DNA from: an uncultured Proteiniphilum sp.
GTDB taxonomy: Bacteria; Bacteroidota; Bacteroidia; Bacteroidales; Dysgonomonadaceae
Assembly (NCBI RefSeq): GCF_937873925.1
Contig: NZ_CALNAT010000023.1
Coordinates: 1-10,528 of the forward strand
Reading direction: 5' to 3'
Length of the DNA: 10,528 bases
Shown here one piece after another: positions 7,462 through 10,528 of the stretch. The notes under the pieces are model-generated. The model made no database searches and had not been told where the DNA came from. It saw only the letters and a list, made by a program, of their open reading frames with translations. Numbering within the stretch: position 1 is the stretch's first letter; every line of letters begins with the position of its first letter. A program made the position numbers and the translations under genes.

Positions 7462-8187
7462 GTATTAAACACGCAAAGAAAATGCTAATAGAAACCCGTG
7501 CAACACCATTCGATGCCACCCACGAATTAGGATTTTCCGGCACAAGCCGCCTGCATGACCTGTTTGTAAACATTGAAGGAATGACCCCAGGAGAATATAA
7601 AAACGGCGGGGCGAACCTGTCAATCAATTATGCCTTTGCAGATACTCCGTTCGGTACCGTTATTATAGCTTCCACAGAAAAGGGAATATGCCATATGACA
7701 TTTGCAGACAAAGGCCAGGAGGAAGCATTAGAACGCCTTAAAAGTTCATTCCCAAATGCTAAGTACAATCACTTCCTGGATATGAAACAGCAAAACGCTC
7801 TGTTCGTATTTACACAGGACTGGAGTAAGTTAAACGAGATAAAGTTACACTTGAAGGGTACAGAATTTCAGCTTAAAGTATGGGAAACCTTGCTTAAAAT
7901 CCCTTCTGGTGGCCTTACCACATACTCAGACTTGGCTGTTAAAGCAGGATATGAAGGCGCACAAAGAGCCGTTGGAACAGCATTAGGTGGCAAATCCGGT
8001 TGTGTTTTTAATACCTTGCCACCGTGTCATAAAAGCCACCGGGATAATCAGAAATTATCACTATGGAGAAGCAAGAAAAAACGCTATCATCGGCTAGGAG
8101 GCTGCCAAAAAAGAAGCTATAACGGAATCCTTGACTATTAACGATGAAAAAAAAGCTGTCATTCGTTCAATGAACAGGAAAAAATGA
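7451..8187 (+). pseudogene. Broken AraC-MGMT fusion (Ada-type regulator/alkyltransferase)
   Basis: In one frame from about 7451 the sequence gives the second half of an AraC-type DNA-binding domain (QYLSIKHAKKMLIETRA, ELGFSGTSRLHDLF, EGMTPGEYKNGG) joined to an MGMT N-terminal domain (INYAFADTPFGTVIIAS, GICHMTFADKG) and to the DNA-binding part LKGTEFQLKVWETLLKIP, LTTYSDLAVKAGYEGAQRAV. At 7992 two bases seem lost: one frame over the sequence continues NPVVFLIPCHRVIKATG, with the acceptor Cys codon at 8017-8019, then NYHYGEARKNAIIG, a TAG at 8095-8097 where the family has Trp, and EAAKKEAITESL on to TGA at 8185-8187. The first AraC helix and everything before it are missing. The family combines alkyl-damage sensing, repair and gene activation in one protein. 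If read from the ATG at 7482 the product would be 219 residues without the acceptor motif, so it should be inactive. Confidence 0.88.
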
Positions 8188-8254
8188 TATGATTATAACA
8201 GCGAATAGAAGGACTGATAATACCAGCCGCCATATCCAAAATTGTGCTATAACT

Positions 8255-8271
8255 ATAGATTCGCTACAAAT
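8255..8271 (+). repeat. Left terminal inverted repeat of the IS
   Basis: ATAGATTCGCTACAAAT is the exact reverse complement of 9323-9339. It lies 33 bases beyond the transposase stop codon. The next bases inward diverge apart from a shared T-rich patch. Confidence 0.88.
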
Positions 8272-8303
8272 GGGTTTTCTAAGCCATAATTTCTTGGAAT
8301 AGT

Positions 8304-9281
8304 CTATTTATTAGTATTCTTAAAACGTTTGAGATACTCATAATTTCTTGGCCATACCTCTTCTTTCGAGTCCCAAAACTGTTTGGTCACATCAGGTTGT
8401 ATAGGGATTAGATGCTCAACCGATTTAAGTTTTTGCCATGGAGTTTTACCGTTTAATGATGAGTGGGGTCTTTTTTTATTATAAAACTCTTGCCATTCAA
8501 TAGCTAAATATTCCAAGTTCAAAGAGTCATCAGATAGATCAAATAAAGACCAGAACTCCACCTTGTCGGTTTGCTGGGTTCTTTCAACTTTCCCGTTCAG
8601 GTGAGGTGTTTTAGGTTTTATCGGTCTGAACTTGATAAAATGCTCATGGAGTTCATACTGAAAATCATAATTGAAAAATTCCGTACCCCAATCTGTTTGA
8701 ATTCGCTGGATTGGAAATTCAAATGTATCAATTACTTCGCTCAAAAAATGAATAGTATTTTCTACTTTCTTATTGGGATAAATCCGGATAGTTTTCATCC
8801 GGGTACAATCATCGATGGCTGTAAATTGATAGGCTCCTTTCCATATTTTAGTAGCATCCAGCTGAACCCTTTCGCCTGGAATCTCCTTGTTGTATCGTTT
8901 GTAATCGGACTTCTTTCGCCTTTTCACTATTGGTGAAACATTGTTATTAGATAATACTCTCCAGACAGTCATAGGGGAAAGTCTGATGTTTTTTCTCAAC
9001 AAATGGATTGAGATACGTTGAGCACCCCATTTCTTTTTCCTTCGAAGTTCAAGGATAAGTAATTCAATTTCTTTTGAAACCTTTGTGTTTGTGAGGTTTT
9101 TAGGGCGTTTCGGCTTATCGGACAATCCAGATTCTCCCTCTTCACTATACCTTTTAATCCAACGGTACATGGTCGACCTGGCCACTCCACACCGGAGTGC
9201 AGCCTTCGATACAGAACCTACATCCTGATACACTTTAAGCCAATTTTTACGTGCTTTTATTTGCCTTTCATTATCCTTCAT
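8304..9281 (-). CDS. IS481-family DDE transposase
   Basis: A 325-residue transposase. The N-terminal third carries winged or helix-turn-helix DNA-binding segments (KAALRCGVARSTMYRWIKRY at about 26-45, then WGAQRISIHLLRK at 85-97 and SPMTVWRVL at 102-110). The rve-type catalytic core follows with the acidic triad Asp142 (QLDATKIW), Asp197 (QTDWGTEF) and Glu233 (HLNGKVERTQ), 35 residues between the last two, which is the DD35E spacing of the retroviral-integrase superfamily. The C-terminal EFYNKKRPHSSLNGKTPW (about 265-282) is typical of IS481/IS3-like proteins. No frameshift is needed and no lesion is visible, so it may be active. Start: the ATG at 9281 is the first in frame and lies 42 bases inside the right repeat. 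Confidence 0.93.
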   Translation of the reverse strand: MKDNERQIKARKNWLKVYQDVGSVSKAALRCGVARSTMYRWIKRYSEEGESGLSDKPKRPKNLTNTKVSKEIELLILELRRKKKWGAQRISIHLLRKNIRLSPMTVWRVLSNNNVSPIVKRRKKSDYKRYNKEIPGERVQLDATKIWKGAYQFTAIDDCTRMKTIRIYPNKKVENTIHFLSEVIDTFEFPIQRIQTDWGTEFFNYDFQYELHEHFIKFRPIKPKTPHLNGKVERTQQTDKVEFWSLFDLSDDSLNLEYLAIEWQEFYNKKRPHSSLNGKTPWQKLKSVEHLIPIQPDVTKQFWDSKEEVWPRNYEYLKRFKNTNK

Positions 9282-9322
9282 AAATCGGAAGATAATTGTT
9301 TTTTATAAGACTCAAAAAATAA

Positions 9323-9339
9323 ATTTGTAGCGAATCTAT
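9323..9339 (-). repeat. Right terminal inverted repeat of the IS
   Basis: Exact 17-bp reverse complement of 8255-8271, located upstream of the transposase start. It supplies the TAG (9336-9338 on the - strand) that ends the neighbouring broken gene, which therefore lost its own 3' end. Confidence 0.88.
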
Positions 9340-10143
9340 TGATACTTTACAGATGATATCTGGTTCCGGTTTTGTTGTTGATCGTACGTTTTATTTGCTT
9401 TGAGTTGTTGGACAATATAATCGGCAATGTCGTAACCGGCCTTAACCCGGATCAGGTCGGATATCTCATAGGCTTTATTGAAAGCGCAAAGCCACCAGTC
9501 CTCGTCTTTCTGCAGGTCACATCTTTTACTGTTAAAAACTTCCCTATTGTCATCATCCAATAGATAATCAGCCAGACTGGTCTTAGGATAATCCTCCTTG
9601 TACTCTTTACACACTTGTTCAATACCCGGAATAGTATTTAAATTTTCTTCCTTCAGATTACAGGTCATTATCCGATGGTAGTCTCCATACTTATTTGCTC
9701 CTAACGCTATAATGTTATAGGCGAAAATAAATGTATCGTCTTCGGAAATAACATAGTATTTCCATCCTGACCTTATGGGCAATGGCTCTGTCGACCTCGT
9801 ATTCTCTTTCGTTGAAAATAGTTGAGGGTGGCTTATCGGCATAAAATTGTTCATGACTACGGTATCTGGCATCGGCAAAGAGATACCGGTTAAAATAGAC
9901 TTCTGTTTGTATTTTACTTCTTCTTAATGGGTAGAGATCGTAAACGGATTTTTTTACCTGGTCGTAGTGGTAAATCCTTTTCTTATTAATTTCAAGGTAT
10001 TCTTTCGCTCTCATAACAGATTTGTATTCTCTAATACGACATGAAAGACTTCTAATGAATTTCAGAGAATAATTACCCAAACAATCTTTTGTTGAGTCGC
10101 ACCAATCAATCTGACAAGATTGATTATTCAATGTGCAGCACAT
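9336..10143 (-). pseudogene. Unrecognised - strand gene, frameshifted and cut by the IS
   Basis: Two overlapping - frames form one coding sequence. The first runs from ATG 10143 (or, more likely, ATG 10014: MRAKEYLEINKKRIYHYD) through YFNRYLFADARYRSHEQF and YEVDRAIAHK. Near 9771 a one-base step in AAGG moves to the second frame, which continues SGWKYYVISEDDTFIFAYN, DDDNREVFNSKRCDLQKDED, WWLCAFNKAYEISDLIRVKA and GYDIADYIVQQLKANK up to a TAG inside the IS repeat. Joined, it would be about 225 residues from 10014. The protein is charged, rich in Tyr and Asp, with no signal peptide or membrane segment; I recognise no family. The segment between 10143 and 10014 is Cys-rich (six Cys in 43 residues) and may not be coding. 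Beyond the other end of the IS I could not find a convincing continuation. Confidence 0.6.
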
Positions 10144-10238
10144 AACCCGGTAACCGGCCCGGTTGGCCAGAGATTATGTAATAAGGTTTTTTGCGCAAAA
10201 GAATAACCAGATTCTGTCATTTACCTAATTCCTTACAA

Positions 10239-10275
10239 ATTATCATGACGTGCATATAATGCACGTTGTGATAAT
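10239..10275 (+). repeat. 37-bp palindrome forming a perfect stem in + strand RNA
   Basis: The arms are ATTATCA-TG-ACGTGCAT and ATGCACGT-TG-TGATAAT around a central ATA. In DNA two adjacent positions are mismatched, but in a + strand transcript these become two U-G wobble pairs, giving an unbroken 17-bp stem; the - strand transcript would have two A-C mismatches. It is not followed by a T run, so a simple terminator is unlikely. It could be an operator, a structured RNA element or a repeat-family member. Confidence 0.7.
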
Positions 10276-10328
10276 GATTTGCACCTCTATTATAATTACT
10301 AAACGATTTTCGGGGAGCTATAGTTTTG

Positions 10329-10353
10329 TTATCGAAACAAGATATTTCGATAA
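10329..10353. repeat. 9-bp inverted repeat with 7-base spacer
   Basis: TTATCGAAA at 10329-10337 and TTTCGATAA at 10345-10353 are perfect complements separated by CAAGATA. The layout fits a dimeric regulator binding site or a small hairpin. No gene starts close by on either strand within the window, so its target is unknown. Confidence 0.5.
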
Positions 10354-10437
10354 TGAAATGATGAGGTGGAGATTATGGATAGGGGTGGTTAATTTTGGTT
10401 GTTTATGGTAAAATGTTTGACTGAAGTTTGACCAAAC

Positions 10438-10473
10438 AAAAAAATCACCTACGGTTTTTGACCGTAAGTGATT
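10438..10473 (-). terminator. Factor-independent terminator after tRNA-Gly
   Basis: Read on the - strand, AATCAC-T-TACGGT pairs with ACCGTA-G-GTGATT (10443-10473; 6 + 6 bp with one mismatch, CAAAA loop), followed directly by a run of seven T (complement of 10438-10444). It starts two bases after the tRNA discriminator base and is oriented to end tRNA transcription. Confidence 0.85.
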
Positions 10474-10474
10474 G

Positions 10475-10528
10475 AGCGGCAAACGAGACTCGAACTCGCG
10501 ACCCTCAGCTTGGGAAGCTAATGCTCTA
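10475..10528 (-). tRNA. tRNA-Gly(CCC), 3' part
   Basis: On the - strand the window edge enters the D arm (TAGAGCA), then the anticodon arm TTAGC/GCTGA encloses the loop TTCCCAA with anticodon CCC (10512-10514), reading GGG. A five-base variable loop (GGGTC) follows, then the T arm GCGAG-TTCGAGT-CTCGT and the acceptor strand TTGCCGC (10476-10482) with discriminator T at 10475, as is usual for tRNA-Gly. CCA is not encoded. The 5' half lies outside the window, so acceptor and D-stem pairing cannot be checked. Confidence 0.88.

Larger units (their letters stand above)
8255..9339 (-). mobile_element. IS481-like insertion sequence, apparently complete
   Basis: A 1085-bp element with one transposase gene on the - strand, bounded by perfect 17-bp terminal inverted repeats (8255-8271 and 9323-9339). 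Size and single-gene layout fit the IS481 group. The flanking bases (AACT before, TGAT after) do not form a target-site duplication at any boundary I tried within the repeat ends, which suggests rearrangement after or during insertion. It separates the alkyltransferase remnants from the unrecognised - strand gene, whose stop codon lies within the right repeat. Confidence 0.85.
10144..10438. other. Gene-free stretch between the broken gene and the tRNA terminator
   Basis: About 295 bases without a supportable gene. It contains a small GC-rich palindrome (AACCGG-C-CCGGTT at 10152-10164), the 37-bp hairpin at 10239-10275 and a 9-bp inverted repeat at 10329-10353, both listed separately. The rest is AT-rich and shows no duplicated tRNA 3' end that would mark an integration site. 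Confidence 0.5.

Noticed and set aside
7482..8141. A functional 219-residue alkyltransferase starting at 7482
   Set aside because: The frame loses the PCHRV acceptor motif at 7992 and starts in the middle of an AraC domain; upstream in-frame codons still match AraC, so the ATG is an internal Met.
6494..8187. A CRISPR or tandem-repeat explanation for the similar MGMT segments
   Set aside because: The segments are diverged at the nucleotide level and belong to different parts of protein domains; there are no regular short repeats with spacers.
8304..9281. The - strand gene as a phage integrase or a defence-system nuclease
   Set aside because: The DD35E triad, RPHSSLNGKTPW motif and flanking 17-bp inverted repeats identify an IS481-like transposase.
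10438..10528. An attachment site (att) duplicated from the tRNA-Gly 3' end
   Set aside because: I looked for a second copy of the T-arm/acceptor sequence in the window and found none, and no integrase gene is present.

Overview
The window looks like a chromosomal piece of a Bacteroidota genome, probably an environmental or gut member of the Bacteroidales/Marinilabiliales type. The evidence is a SusD-family lipoprotein, signal-peptide-bearing carbohydrate-active enzymes in a row, AT-rich leaders without Shine-Dalgarno sites, and -7 elements of the TAnnTTTG type. Species cannot be read from the sequence alone.

Left part (1-6044) is the intact end of a polysaccharide utilization locus, all on the + strand: a few codons of an upstream gene, a SusD-like glycan-binding lipoprotein, a secreted alpha/beta-hydrolase esterase, and a large lipoprotein glycoside hydrolase of the GH106 (alpha-L-rhamnosidase) type. 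Together they suggest capture of an esterified, rhamnose-containing glycan (for example a rhamnogalacturonan or an algal or bacterial exopolysaccharide), with removal of acyl groups and terminal rhamnose. Strong hairpins separate the genes, which suggests partly independent transcripts or graded expression.

Middle part (6045-8254) is a gene graveyard. After a 450-base stretch with only weak coding relics on the - strand come four consecutive broken pieces of Ada-type DNA alkylation repair genes: the start of an Ada-like metal-binding domain, an Ogt/MGMT gene with several frame breaks, the middle of a second MGMT domain, and an AraC-MGMT fusion that lacks the front of its AraC part and carries one frameshift plus one nonsense codon. 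Two of the three MGMT pieces still encode the PCHRV acceptor motif, but out of frame with their upstream half. This looks like a former adaptive-response (ada/ogt) cluster that has been lost.

Right part (8255-10528) holds an apparently intact IS481-like insertion sequence with 17-bp perfect terminal repeats, an unrecognised - strand gene that is frameshifted and whose 3' end runs into the insertion sequence, a 37-bp perfect-in-RNA hairpin and a second 9-bp inverted repeat, and finally a terminator and the 3' part of a tRNA-Gly(CCC) gene on the - strand. I see no convincing novel defence or mobile system. The most unusual content is the stacked decay of alkyltransferase genes beside the insertion sequence and the tRNA.
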